From: SZUA-584 sp041656035
GTDB lineage: Bacteria; Bacillota; Clostridia; Christensenellales; SZUA-584
NCBI GenBank assembly: GCA_964586785.1
Contig: CAZPHS010000002.1
Span: 1 to 64,000, forward strand
DNA length: 64,000 nucleotides
Direction: 5' to 3'
The position numbers and the translations under genes are program-made. Every line of letters starts with the position of its first letter. The first letter of the stretch is position 1. Positions 9,017 to 17,225 of the stretch are shown here, piece after piece. The notes under the pieces were generated by a model. It saw only the letters and a program-made list of their open reading frames with translations. It was not told the DNA's origin and searched no databases.

Positions 9017-9060
9017 AGATTCCGTTGTGACAAATACCAATCGCTAAGGGGAGAATTGCA

Positions 9061-9894
9061 GTGTACAAAATTCTTGAAAAACGGGTATTGAACGATCAGG
9101 TTAAACTGATGGTTATAAAAGCGCCTCTGGTTGCAAAAAAAGCGCAGCCGGGGCAGTTTATTATACTTAGAATAAACGAGCTGGGTGAACGCATACCGCT
9201 GACGATAGCGGATTATGACGCAGCCGCCGGTACGATTACGATTATCTTTCAGGAGGTAGGCAAAACAACTATACAGCTTGGAACTTTAAACGAGGGCGAC
9301 GCCCTGCTCGATTTTGTGGGTCCTCTCGGCAAAGCTTCGCATTTTGACGAAAGCGTAAAGAAAGCCGCGGTTATAGGCGGGGGGCTTGGCACAGCCATTG
9401 CGTATCCTCAAGCCAAAAAACTGCATTCGCTGGGCGTTGACGTAACAAGCGTTATAGGGTTTCGCAATAAAGATTTGATACTTCTTGAAGACGAAGTCGG
9501 CGCCGTTTCCGATAAACTGGTTGTAATGACCGATGACGGAAGCAACGGCAACAAAGGTTTTGTTACGGATGCGCTAAAGGCGGAAATTGAAGCGGGTGAG
9601 AAATTTGATATTGTAATTGCCATCGGTCCGCTTATTATGATGAAGTTTGTTTCCATGCTGACAAAGCAATACGGAATTAAAACAATTATAAGCATGAACC
9701 CGATTATGATAGACGGCACGGGCATGTGCGGCGGCTGCCGCGTTACCGTGGGCGGCAAAACAAAGTTTGCCTGTATAGACGGACCAGATTTTGACGGCCA
9801 TGAGGTTGATTTTGACGAAGCCATGAGAAGACAAGGCATGTATAAAAAACAGGAAGAAGCTTCGTGCAATCTGTTTTCGGGGGTAGACAAATGA
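9061..9894 (+). CDS. nfnA: NADH-dependent ferredoxin:NADP+ oxidoreductase, alpha subunit
   Basis: A 277-residue FAD and 2Fe-2S protein of the ferredoxin-NADP reductase/dihydroorotate dehydrogenase electron transfer family. It has RIPLTIAD (flavin contact), a GGGLGTAIAYPQAK nucleotide-binding loop, and C-terminal cluster cysteines in MCGGCRV and FACIDG near residues 222-240. With NfnB it forms the cytoplasmic electron-bifurcating transhydrogenase linking NADH, NADPH and ferredoxin in anaerobes. The start is GTG after AAGGGGAG. It overlaps nfnB by four bases (ATGA). A SudA/SudB-type sulfide dehydrogenase annotation would describe the same family. Confidence 0.88.
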   Translation: MYKILEKRVLNDQVKLMVIKAPLVAKKAQPGQFIILRINELGERIPLTIADYDAAAGTITIIFQEVGKTTIQLGTLNEGDALLDFVGPLGKASHFDESVKKAAVIGGGLGTAIAYPQAKKLHSLGVDVTSVIGFRNKDLILLEDEVGAVSDKLVVMTDDGSNGNKGFVTDALKAEIEAGEKFDIVIAIGPLIMMKFVSMLTKQYGIKTIISMNPIMIDGTGMCGGCRVTVGGKTKFACIDGPDFDGHEVDFDEAMRRQGMYKKQEEASCNLFSGVDK

Positions 9895-11285
9895 GTAAAC
9901 GCAATATGCAGCTTGAAAAAACGGCAATGCCGGAGCAGGACGCAAAAAAACGGGCGCGTAATTTTAGCGAGGTCGCGCTTGGGTATACAGAAGAGATGGC
10001 GCAAAACGAGGCGCTTCGCTGCCTGCAGTGCAAACATAAGCCCTGCGTGGCCGGCTGCCCCGTTAATGTTCAAATTCCCGAGTTTATCGCGCTTACTGCG
10101 CAAGGCGAATATATTGAAGGATACAATAAAATAAGGGAAACCAACGGCCTGCCCGCCATATGCGGTCGCGTTTGTCCGCAGGAAGGCCAATGCGAAAAAT
10201 ATTGCGTGCGCGCAATAAAAGGAGAGCCCGTGGCAATAGGAAGGCTTGAGCGGTTTTGCGCCGATTATGCCATAAAACACGGCTCCAAGCCTCAGCAATG
10301 CGAAAAACCTACCGGCAAGAAAGCGGCGGTTATAGGGTCGGGCCCCGCGGGGCTCACATGCGCGGCAGACCTTGCCAAAATGGGCGTTGACGTAACGGTG
10401 TTCGAGGCTTTCCATACGGCGGGCGGAGTGCTTGTCTACGGTATTCCCGAATTTCGTCTTCCCAAAGCGCTTGTACAAAAAGAGATAGACGCTCTTAAAG
10501 AAATGGGCGTTAAAATACAGACAAATATGGTGATGGGCAAGGTGCTGACCATAGACGATTTGAAAGACATGGGCTACAAGGCAATATTTATAGGCACCGG
10601 CGCCGGCCTGCCTAAATTTATGAATTTGCCGGGAGAGAACTTAAACGGCGTTTACTCCGCCAACGAATTCTTAACCAGGATTAACCTTATGAAGGGCTAT
10701 CGGTTTCCGGAATTTGACACCCCTGTAATACGGCATAAAAAAGCGGCCGTTGTAGGCGGCGGCAATGTTGCTATGGATGCCGCGAGATGCGCAAAAAGAT
10801 TGGGCGCGGACGATGTCTATATAGTGTACCGCCGCAGCGAAACCGAAATGCCGGCGCGCGCGGAAGAAATAGAACATGCAAAAAAAGAAGGCATAGTTTT
10901 TCAATTCCTTGTCAACCCGACCGAGATACTGGGCACGAAAGACGGCTATGTGCGCGGCATGACGCTGCAAAAAATGAAGCTTGGAGAGCCGGACAGCTCC
11001 GGAAGGCGGCGTCCTTTGCCTGTTGAGGGCTCCGAATACCAAATTGAGCTTGACGCGGTTGTTATCGCTATAGGCCAAAGCCCCAACCCTCTTATGCGCG
11101 AGGCTACTCCCGGGCTTAAAACGCAAAGCTGGGGCGGAATAATAATAAACGAGGAAACCGGCGAAACTTCCATTGAAGGCGTTTATGCCGGCGGAGACGC
11201 GGTATCCGGCGCGGCCACCGTCATACTCGCTATGGGAGCGGGCAAAATCGCCGCGAAATCAATGTACGAATATTTAATGAAATAA
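9891..11285 (+). CDS. nfnB: NADPH-binding flavoprotein subunit, GltA/NfnB type
   Basis: 464 residues. The N-terminal domain carries two cysteine sets for 4Fe-4S clusters (CLQCKHKPCVAGCP and CGRVCPQEGQCEKYC). An FAD Rossmann motif GSGPAGLTCAADLA follows, then an NADPH motif GGGNVAMDAARCA, and a final GDAVSGAATVILAMG. The family includes the glutamate synthase small subunit, but here it directly follows and overlaps nfnA, which fits the NfnAB complex. The ATG at 9891 shares the ATGA overlap and is preferred over an upstream frame start at 9864. Confidence 0.9.
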   Translation: MSKRNMQLEKTAMPEQDAKKRARNFSEVALGYTEEMAQNEALRCLQCKHKPCVAGCPVNVQIPEFIALTAQGEYIEGYNKIRETNGLPAICGRVCPQEGQCEKYCVRAIKGEPVAIGRLERFCADYAIKHGSKPQQCEKPTGKKAAVIGSGPAGLTCAADLAKMGVDVTVFEAFHTAGGVLVYGIPEFRLPKALVQKEIDALKEMGVKIQTNMVMGKVLTIDDLKDMGYKAIFIGTGAGLPKFMNLPGENLNGVYSANEFLTRINLMKGYRFPEFDTPVIRHKKAAVVGGGNVAMDAARCAKRLGADDVYIVYRRSETEMPARAEEIEHAKKEGIVFQFLVNPTEILGTKDGYVRGMTLQKMKLGEPDSSGRRRPLPVEGSEYQIELDAVVIAIGQSPNPLMREATPGLKTQSWGGIIINEETGETSIEGVYAGGDAVSGAATVILAMGAGKIAAKSMYEYLMK

Positions 11286-11293
11286 ACTCTCCC

Positions 11294-11327
11294 AAACCGG
11301 CGGCTTTGGCTGCCGGTTTTATTTTTG
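11294..11327 (+). terminator. Terminator of nfnAB
   Basis: The stem AAACCGGC / GCCGGTTT is followed by TATTTTTG. It overlaps the end of the convergent 89-residue gene. Confidence 0.75.
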
Positions 11328-11588
11328 CCGCCGTTTACGCTCGATAAACCAGCGGTCTTCTTCGTAGAAAAGATACGTTTGCCTGCCGCATACCATACAT
11401 GTGTAACGCATTCCTATGCCCCCCGCTTTAAGGCTTGCCGCGCGGCATACTTCCGTCACTTTGTCTATACCGTATCTGCGCCCGCTCTCCCACCAGAAAG
11501 CCACGGGTTTAAGCCTACCGTCGGGCAAAAACAGCGCCTCAACCTTTACATAAACTTTGTTGTCGTTTTGATACCGCATCTCCCTCAT
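11319..11588 (-). CDS. Small CxxC protein coupled to dinB
   Basis: 89 residues, with a GRRYGID core, a CMVC pair and the C-terminal DRWFIERKRRQK. Its ATG overlaps the dinB stop by four bases, so it is translated with the polymerase. The pattern of a short beta-rich stretch ending in RWF resembles small SH3-like proteins sometimes encoded beside Y-family polymerases (a loose match made from memory). A role in translesion synthesis is only an inference from the coupling. Confidence 0.7.
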   Translation of the reverse strand: MREMRYQNDNKVYVKVEALFLPDGRLKPVAFWWESGRRYGIDKVTEVCRAASLKAGGIGMRYTCMVCGRQTYLFYEEDRWFIERKRRQK

Positions 11589-12829
11589 TGTTCCGTACCG
11601 TCCTTAAAAAAGCCCACGGGATGTATTATATGATCCCCCTTGGGGTTAAGCCCCCCAAGCGATCTGTCCGCCAGAACGCAGGCGCGCTGTATGCAAAAAT
11701 GCCCGAACCGGCCGCGAAGCGCATCTATCGTTCTCTCAAGCGTTTCTTGTTTTCGCAGCCCTTCCTCGTCGCAGAGCAGCGATGTCTGCATAGGGCTGTC
11801 CGCCGGTATTAGGTCGGCGCAGCGCACCCCAAGGCTGCGGATTGGCTTTTGCCAGCCGTATTCCCTCACAAACAACCGCATGGCGGTATGCGCTATCTGC
11901 GCGGATACGCAGGAAGGACGGGAAAGCTTTGTCTGCCGCTCAAAACAAAACAACTCGTTATCACGCACAGATATGGCTACGGTGCGGCACATAAACCCGT
12001 GTTCGCGCATACGGGCACAGACGCTTTCGCATAATACGAACAAAATTATTTTTACATCCTCGCCGCAAACAAGGTCTCTTGGCGTTGTGGTGCTGTTGCC
12101 TATTGATTTTATAAGCGATTCCTCGTCCGCGCGCGTTACCGGCGAATCGTCAAGACCGTTTGCGAAACGATGCAGCACATCTCCAACTTTTCCAAACACA
12201 TTTCGCAGCAGTAAAACCGGCGCCGCCGCAAGCTCGCCTATTGTGGATATGCCGAATCTATTAAGCTTTGATTTGGTTGCGCGCCCTACGTACAAAAGCT
12301 CTTCAACGGGCAGCGGCCACGCCACTAACTTAAAGTTTTTTTGGCTGATAAGAGTAGTCGCGTCGGGTTTTTTTATATCCGACCCAAGTTTGGCAAATAT
12401 TTTGTTGTAGCTGACGCCAACCGAGGCGGTAACCCCAAGCTCTTTTTTTATACGCGAACGTATCTGATCGGCAACCAGTATACCGTTGTCGCCGCTCACG
12501 TCAATCCACGCCTCGTCAAGCCCGAAAGGCTCTATTTTATCGGTAAACCCCGAGTATATCTGGCGCGCGAACTTAGCGTACCGCAGATACAGCGGATAAT
12601 TGGGCTTGAGCGTTACAAGATTAGGGCATCTCTCACGCGCCTGCCAGAGCGCCTGGCCCGTGCGGACGCCGGCCGCTTTGGCAATATCGTTTTTAGCGAG
12701 CACAATACCGTGGCGCAGCTGTTCGTCGCCGCCGACCGCCACGGGGCAGCCCCTTATATCAGGGCGGTGAACGCACTCCACGCTGGCATAAAAATTATTC
12801 ATATCGGTATGTAATATAACGCGCTGCAT
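11585..12829 (-). CDS. dinB: DNA polymerase IV (Y family)
   Basis: 414 residues. The catalytic acids are visible: Asp in HTDMNNFYASVE at the N-terminus and the DEAWIDVS pair at about residue 100. The helix-hairpin-helix region (TIGELAAAPV) and a little-finger domain follow. It is an error-prone polymerase for lesion bypass. The longest frame begins at 12868, but the ATG at 12829 has GAGG five bases upstream and gives the normal family N-terminus (MQRVILHTDMNNF). It is co-transcribed with the small CxxC gene. Confidence 0.92.
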   Translation of the reverse strand: MQRVILHTDMNNFYASVECVHRPDIRGCPVAVGGDEQLRHGIVLAKNDIAKAAGVRTGQALWQARERCPNLVTLKPNYPLYLRYAKFARQIYSGFTDKIEPFGLDEAWIDVSGDNGILVADQIRSRIKKELGVTASVGVSYNKIFAKLGSDIKKPDATTLISQKNFKLVAWPLPVEELLYVGRATKSKLNRFGISTIGELAAAPVLLLRNVFGKVGDVLHRFANGLDDSPVTRADEESLIKSIGNSTTTPRDLVCGEDVKIILFVLCESVCARMREHGFMCRTVAISVRDNELFCFERQTKLSRPSCVSAQIAHTAMRLFVREYGWQKPIRSLGVRCADLIPADSPMQTSLLCDEEGLRKQETLERTIDALRGRFGHFCIQRACVLADRSLGGLNPKGDHIIHPVGFFKDGTEQ

Positions 12830-12922
12830 AAATACCTCGAACATTTGTTCGTGTATATTATATGCCATATGATTAAAAAAAACAACCGTAAATTAAGCGG
12901 CGCCCATAGCGTGTTCCATAAT

Positions 12923-12959
12923 CTTTTTTGACAGCCGCAAAAAGCGCTGTCATAAAAAA
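12923..12959. repeat. Inverted repeat
   Basis: CTTTTTTGACAGC and GCTGTCATAAAAAAG form a long imperfect inverted repeat with a ten-base centre. It lacks a U tract after the stem on either strand, so it is not a plain terminator. Confidence 0.5.
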
Positions 12960-12971
12960 GCCTGAAGCGGC

Positions 12972-13001
12972 TTGTCCCTTTATTATACGTTATGATATAA
13001 T
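12972..13001 (+). promoter_or_regulatory. Promoter ahead of the GH1/recombinase chimera
   Basis: TTGTCC (12972-12977) and TATAAT (12996-13001) are separated by 18 bases. An AGAGGTG site follows before the ATG at 13060. Confidence 0.5.
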
Positions 13002-13059
13002 TTAACAGCATAAAAATATATATACTATTAAACAAAATAAATTAAAAAGAGGTGCGACT

Positions 13060-14190
13060 ATGGCCTTTCCAAAGGATTTTATTTGGGGCGCGGCAAGTTC
13101 TGCATATCAAATTGAAGGCGCATATAACGAGGATGGCAAGGTCACCGTTCCCTTTGGGCACTTCCTCGGTTACGACCGTGGAGAGGATGGCAACCTCGTA
13201 CTGAATGAAAAAGAAGCAGTAATCGTCAGGCGGATTTTTGCCCTCTTCCTTGAGGGATATTCACCCTATAAGATTGCCAAGACACTTACTGCTGAAGGCA
13301 TCCTTTCACCCGGTAAAAAGGCAAAATGGAATGCCGCAACAGTCCGCCGAATGCTTGAAAACGAGAAATACAAGGGTGATGCCCTTTTGCAGAAAAGCTA
13401 CACGACGGATTTTCTCACCAAGAAAAAGAAAATCAATGAAGGCGAGATTCCACAATACTATGTTAAAAACAACCACGAGGCAATTATCGACCCTGCTGTA
13501 TTCGATATGGTTCAGATTGAACTGGAGAACCGCAATCCTGGTCCTAACCGCCGAAGCGGGGTCAGCATATTTTCAAGTAGGATAAAATGCGGTGAATGCG
13601 GTTCTTGGTACGGCTCAAAGGTATGGCACTCCACCAGTAAATACCGTCGCACCATTTACCAATGCAACCACAAATATGATGACGACAAACGCTGCCGGAC
13701 ACCACACCTTGACGAAGAAACAATCAAGATGCTCTTCATATCAGCGGTAAATAAGCTACACTCTGACAGGGAAGAAATCCTCGGAAACTTTGAACTTATA
13801 AAGTCTACGGTTTTTGATACTACAGACCTGGAAAAAGAGCAAGCTGAACTACAAAACGAGCTCGAAGTTGTGGCTGGGATGATACAGCAAGCCATCGGTG
13901 AGAATGCACACTTGGCCCTTGACCAGGGAGAATACCAGGAGCGATACAACGGACTGGTTGACCGCTTTGACCTTGCCAAGACTCGCCATACTGAGGTTAC
14001 CGAAAAAATCGCAGATAAGCAGACAAGGCTCAGTACGATTAACTCCTTCCTCTACACCCTTCGCAAACAAGAAAACTTACTTACCGAATTTGATGAAAAG
14101 CTGTGGTGCAGCCTTGTCGACTACGCTACTGTTTATGATAAAGACGATGTGCGGTTCACTTTTAAGGACGGTACGGAAATAAACGCATAG
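13060..14190 (+). pseudogene. GH1 beta-glucosidase start fused to a truncated large serine recombinase
   Basis: 376 codons in one open frame. Residues 1-27 are the hallmark N-terminus of glycoside hydrolase family 1 (FPKDFIWGAASSAYQIEG). From about residue 28 the sequence is a large serine recombinase: Recombinase domain (HFLGYDRG, RIFALFLEGYSPYKIAKTL), zinc ribbon (CGECGSWYGSK, then CNH and CRTPHL) and a coiled coil. The resolvase catalytic domain with its active serine, about 150 residues in the family, is absent, so it cannot recombine DNA alone. The join is at 13137-13141, where both families have Gly-Lys. After it codon use shifts. It could be a deletion product of a mobile element or an assembly chimera. 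Confidence 0.85.
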
Positions 14191-14206
14191 AGCAGGCATG
14201 AAGAAA

Positions 14207-14240
14207 CCTACCATTCTTAATTGCGTGGTAGGGCTCTTTA
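14207..14240 (+). terminator. Rho-independent terminator
   Basis: CCTACCA / TGGTAGG with a twelve-base loop is followed by GCTCTTTATT. It lies 16 bases after the recombinase stop. Confidence 0.65.
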
Positions 14241-14265
14241 TTATTTATCTTTTCTTTTTTTATAG

Positions 14266-14391
14266 TTATCCATAAAAAGAACGAAACTCAATCAATATAT
14301 TCTTAAAGCGCTCATAGTCCTTGAGTTCGGAATCAGTGAATACTGTTAACTCATCTCTTCTGCAAGAATAGCATAATATCTTGTCAAATAA
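14266..14391 (-). pseudogene. Possible gene-end remnant
   Basis: The minus strand is open for 41 codons without a start codon. It reads like real protein (LCYSCRRDELTVF, then DYERFKNILIEFRSFYG and stop). It sits between the recombinase terminator and the PadR promoter and may be the tail of a lost gene. No family is recognised. Confidence 0.25.
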
Positions 14392-14418
14392 TTAAGTAAG
14401 AATATTTACAAATTTGTA

Positions 14419-14469
14419 TTGACATTTATATCGCTAAGCGATATATTATAACTGTAGACGATATATCGT
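14419..14469 (+). promoter_or_regulatory. PadR-operon promoter with two palindromic operators
   Basis: TTGACA (14419-14424) and TATATT (14442-14447) are 17 bases apart. A perfect 17-base palindrome, ATATCGCT-A-AGCGATAT (14428-14444), fills the spacer and enters the -10 box. A second palindrome, ACGATATATCGT (14458-14469), lies just past the likely start of transcription. Both share the TATCG/CGATA core, so PadR autorepression is likely. Confidence 0.8.
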
Positions 14470-14496
14470 AAGGCGTTATAGTTAGGAGGAGATTAA

Positions 14497-14820
14497 ATGG
14501 CAGAAATGACAGAACGTGCAGCACTAACAGAAGCAGTGTATTATATTCTTTTATCTCTTTATAAACCAATGCATGGCTATGGAATAATGCAGAATGTAAA
14601 AGAAATAAGCAATTGTCGAGTGTCACTTGGAGCAGGGACTTTATATGGTGCCATAAATACTTTATTAGAAAAAGGATGGATAAAACCAATGCCTAATGAA
14701 GAAGATTCACGAAAAAAGGATTATCAGATTACTGAGTTAGGAAAAGAGACTGTAAATGCTGAGATTTTAAGGTTAGAAGAACTTATTAGAAACGGCAAAA
14801 AGATTACTGGGGGTGAATAG
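14497..14820 (+). CDS. PadR-family transcriptional regulator
   Basis: 107 residues with the PadR winged-helix pattern: YYILLSLYKPMHGYGIMQ, then the recognition segment SLGAGTLYGAINTLLEKGWI, and the wing with DSRKKDYQITELG. An AGGAGG site precedes the ATG. It is the first gene of a three-gene operon with a DUF2812 membrane protein, a common pairing. It probably represses its own promoter through the palindromes just upstream. Codons are AT-rich, unlike the flanking chromosome, which suggests transfer. Confidence 0.92.
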   Translation: MAEMTERAALTEAVYYILLSLYKPMHGYGIMQNVKEISNCRVSLGAGTLYGAINTLLEKGWIKPMPNEEDSRKKDYQITELGKETVNAEILRLEELIRNGKKITGGE

Positions 14821-14822
14821 TA

Positions 14823-15374
14823 ATGAAGCACATTGTAAGAAAGGCATTCTTTGATTATCAGAAAGAAGAAAAGTATTTAAATGAGATGTCAACGAAAGGT
14901 TTAGCCCTAACAGATTATACATGGTGCAGGTATGTTTTCCAAGATGCCCCTAAAGGTGAGTACATTTATAGGATAGAATTATTTCAAAACCCGGTTAATC
15001 ACCCTGAAAGCCAAAACTATATTAAGTTCATGGAGGAAACCGGTGTAGAATTTGTTGCTTCCTATTATCGTTGGGTTTATTTTAGAAGAAAGGCTACAGA
15101 AGGCGAGTTCGATATATATTCGGATATTGATTCAAGAATAAAACATTATAAACGAATTAGAGCACTATTCTTATTTTTAACGGTACTAAATTTAGCTATA
15201 GGATTGCTTAATTTCTTCTATGGCCATATGCAGACTTCAATGGATATACGCCCTATTAACTCTTATATTGCAATTTTGTCCCTATCAGTGGGAACATTGC
15301 TCCTTATATTTTTAGTTTTGCCTTTAAGCAAAAAAGTTAGTTCTTTAGAAAAAGAAAAGAGTATTCGAGAATAA
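14823..15374 (+). CDS. DUF2812-type membrane protein
   Basis: 183 residues. The N-terminal soluble part of about 110 residues has the DUF2812 look (KAFFDYQKEEKYLNEMSTKG, then YIYRIELF and YYRWVYFRRK). Two transmembrane helices follow at about 116-134 and 150-168, and a short charged tail. It starts two bases after the PadR gene, so it is co-translated. These proteins usually accompany PadR regulators; their role is unknown. Confidence 0.82.
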   Translation: MKHIVRKAFFDYQKEEKYLNEMSTKGLALTDYTWCRYVFQDAPKGEYIYRIELFQNPVNHPESQNYIKFMEETGVEFVASYYRWVYFRRKATEGEFDIYSDIDSRIKHYKRIRALFLFLTVLNLAIGLLNFFYGHMQTSMDIRPINSYIAILSLSVGTLLLIFLVLPLSKKVSSLEKEKSIRE

Positions 15375-15411
15375 TAATTTGATTAAAAATTTTGAAAGGA
15401 GATAGTTGGTT

Positions 15412-15600
15412 ATGAAAGACAAAATGTTGTTAAAAAATGGTTGGGTTGTTTTATTGATAAGCAGTATAGCATTTATTTACTACGCTGTTATACAAGATTA
15501 TTTGGAGGTTAATGTTATTGTTTCAGTTTTATGGTCAATATTTAACTTGGCTCTGGTATATAGAGTGGTTGCCTCAATAAGCCTCTTTAAAAGGAAATAA
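15412..15600 (+). CDS. Small two-helix membrane protein
   Basis: 62 residues with hydrophobic segments at about 10-27 and 34-54 and a Lys/Arg-rich end. AAAGGAGA lies upstream. The frame also contains a TTG at 15406, but the ATG at 15412 is preferred. It is the third gene of the PadR operon. Function is unknown. Confidence 0.65.
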   Translation: MKDKMLLKNGWVVLLISSIAFIYYAVIQDYLEVNVIVSVLWSIFNLALVYRVVASISLFKRK

Positions 15601-15613
15601 GATGTAGGAATGG

Positions 15614-15655
15614 GTGGGGAAATTAAGATATAATCCTAATTTCCCCACAGACTTT
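15614..15655 (+). terminator. Terminator of the PadR operon
   Basis: A perfect twelve-base stem, GTGGGGAAATTA / TAATTTCCCCAC, is followed by AGACTTTTATT. The U tract is short. Confidence 0.6.
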
Positions 15656-15690
15656 TATTCTTAAACATGAAAACAACAAGGAGGATATAC

Positions 15691-15795
15691 ATGGATAAAA
15701 TACTGACAAGTGGATTTCCTGATGGATTTCCCAATGATGCCATCTACAACATCTGCACTATCAAAAGTTATTCCATAATCAGAAAACATCTTTAA
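15691..15795 (+). pseudogene. 34-codon ORF with ideal ribosome-binding site; probably a truncated gene
   Basis: AGGAGG stands seven bases before the ATG. The frame (MDKILTSGFPDGFPND and on) stops after 34 codons. The strong start and short length suggest the beginning of a gene whose rest was lost. No family is recognised. Confidence 0.3.
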
Positions 15796-15963
15796 AAAGT
15801 GATTACAATACCAATCTGTTTTTTCATATATGTTTTTAATTCAGATGCCACAAAAACAAAGTTCATACCTGTTTTTATATATGTCTTCAATATCTCGCTA
15901 AGCAAAAGCTAAACCCCCTTTTTTGAACCTTCACCCCCTTAGGAAGCCTTCAAAATAGGGTAA
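15796..15963. other. AT-rich gene debris at the island's right edge
   Basis: No complete gene. The minus strand is open for 38 codons (15908-15792) without a stop but with no good start site; it contains two similar units (SEILKTYIK and SELKTYMKK). This looks like decayed coding sequence. Composition returns to the chromosomal norm at the aldo/keto reductase gene. Confidence 0.3.
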
Positions 15964-17133
15964 TTAAATTGTATCGTTTTCGTAGTGATTATATCCCCTG
16001 CCCATAACGCCGCGCGCTTTCTTCAACATGTCCGCAATCTTAATATTTTGCGGACACTGGCTTTCACAATGCCCGCACCCTGTACAATTAACGGCGCCTT
16101 TGCAGGGGCTGTCCGTTTCCAATGAATAAAATGTCTTTATGAACTCTTTCCAACTTAGTATCGGCGAGTCGTTATATGCCTTGAAAATTTCGGGTATATT
16201 AACACCCGCAGGACACGGCATACAATAACCGCATCCGGTACAGGGGATTTTAACCTTGCCGGCGTATATATACTTAATCTGTCTAATCAGCTCCATATCC
16301 CTATCGCTCATAACGCCGGGCTTTGCCTCGCCGAATATTCGCAGGTTATCCTTAAGCTGCTCCATACTGCCAACACCGCTGAGTATAACGGCGGCCTCGG
16401 CGTGGTGGTATAACCACCTAAATGCCCATTCGTGCAGCGGTCTTATCTCCTCGTATGAATTTAAAAGCGCCTCCGCCTCTTTGGGCGCGCTGCCGCCAAG
16501 CAAGCCCCCTTTCAACGGTTCCATAATCGCCACCGATATATCCTTTGAGGCGGCGTATTTTAATCCTGCCATTCCGGCCTGATAATCATCGTCAAGAATG
16601 TTAAGCTGTATCAAACAAATATCCCATTTAAAAGAATCTATTATTTCAATAAAAAGCCGCCGCTCTCCATGAAAAGAGAAACCGATCTGGCCGATTACGC
16701 CGCGTTGCTTTAATTCCTCCAGTCGCTTGATTCCGTCTGTGGCTTTTACCCTTTCCCAATTCGCCCTGTCCAAACAATGAAACAAATAAACGTCAATATA
16801 ATCCGACCGCAGTCTTATCCTCTGCTCATCGAAAAACCTGCCGTAATCCGCGCCGGTTTTTACATACCAAACCGGGCACTTTGTGGCTATATATACTTTT
16901 TGCCTGTATCCGTCCAAAAGCGCTTTGCCCAGCACCCGCTCGCTTCCCGTATAGGAATAGGCGGTATCAAAATAATTCACGCCGTTTTCAATGGCATACC
17001 TTATCATACGTATCGACTCTTGTTCGTCGATAATCTCCGTGCCATCGCTTTTTTTGATTTGGGGCAGCCGCATACAGCCCATGCCAAATCTTGATACCGG
17101 TTTATTTTTATACTTCAGTGTTACATATTGCAT
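15964..17133 (-). CDS. Aldo/keto reductase with C-terminal 4Fe-4S ferredoxin domain
   Basis: 389 residues. The N-terminal TIM-barrel has the AKR marks: GMGCMRLP, Asp and Tyr in NYFDTAYSYTGSE, and ATKCPVWY. The C-terminus (from about 290) holds cysteine sets CTGCGYCMPCPAGVNIP and CTGCGHCESQCPQNI. This fused type is common in Clostridia and may pass electrons between ferredoxin and a carbonyl substrate; the substrate is unknown. A GGGAGA site precedes the ATG. It stands alone at the right edge of the AT-rich island. Confidence 0.9.
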   Translation of the reverse strand: MQYVTLKYKNKPVSRFGMGCMRLPQIKKSDGTEIIDEQESIRMIRYAIENGVNYFDTAYSYTGSERVLGKALLDGYRQKVYIATKCPVWYVKTGADYGRFFDEQRIRLRSDYIDVYLFHCLDRANWERVKATDGIKRLEELKQRGVIGQIGFSFHGERRLFIEIIDSFKWDICLIQLNILDDDYQAGMAGLKYAASKDISVAIMEPLKGGLLGGSAPKEAEALLNSYEEIRPLHEWAFRWLYHHAEAAVILSGVGSMEQLKDNLRIFGEAKPGVMSDRDMELIRQIKYIYAGKVKIPCTGCGYCMPCPAGVNIPEIFKAYNDSPILSWKEFIKTFYSLETDSPCKGAVNCTGCGHCESQCPQNIKIADMLKKARGVMGRGYNHYENDTI

Positions 17134-17225
17134 ATTGATTTCTCCCGCGGTTTATGACGCTGTAACCAAATATATTTGATTATATATTAACCGACGGATA
17201 GTGTACAATAAATTTCGGCTAACGC

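Noticed and set aside
9408..10478. Long minus-strand ORF of 356 codons
   Set aside because: Antisense shadow of nfnA and nfnB, whose motifs are unambiguous.
12923..12959. Terminator of dinB or of an upstream gene
   Set aside because: The stem is followed by A runs, not T runs, on both strands; listed as an inverted repeat only.
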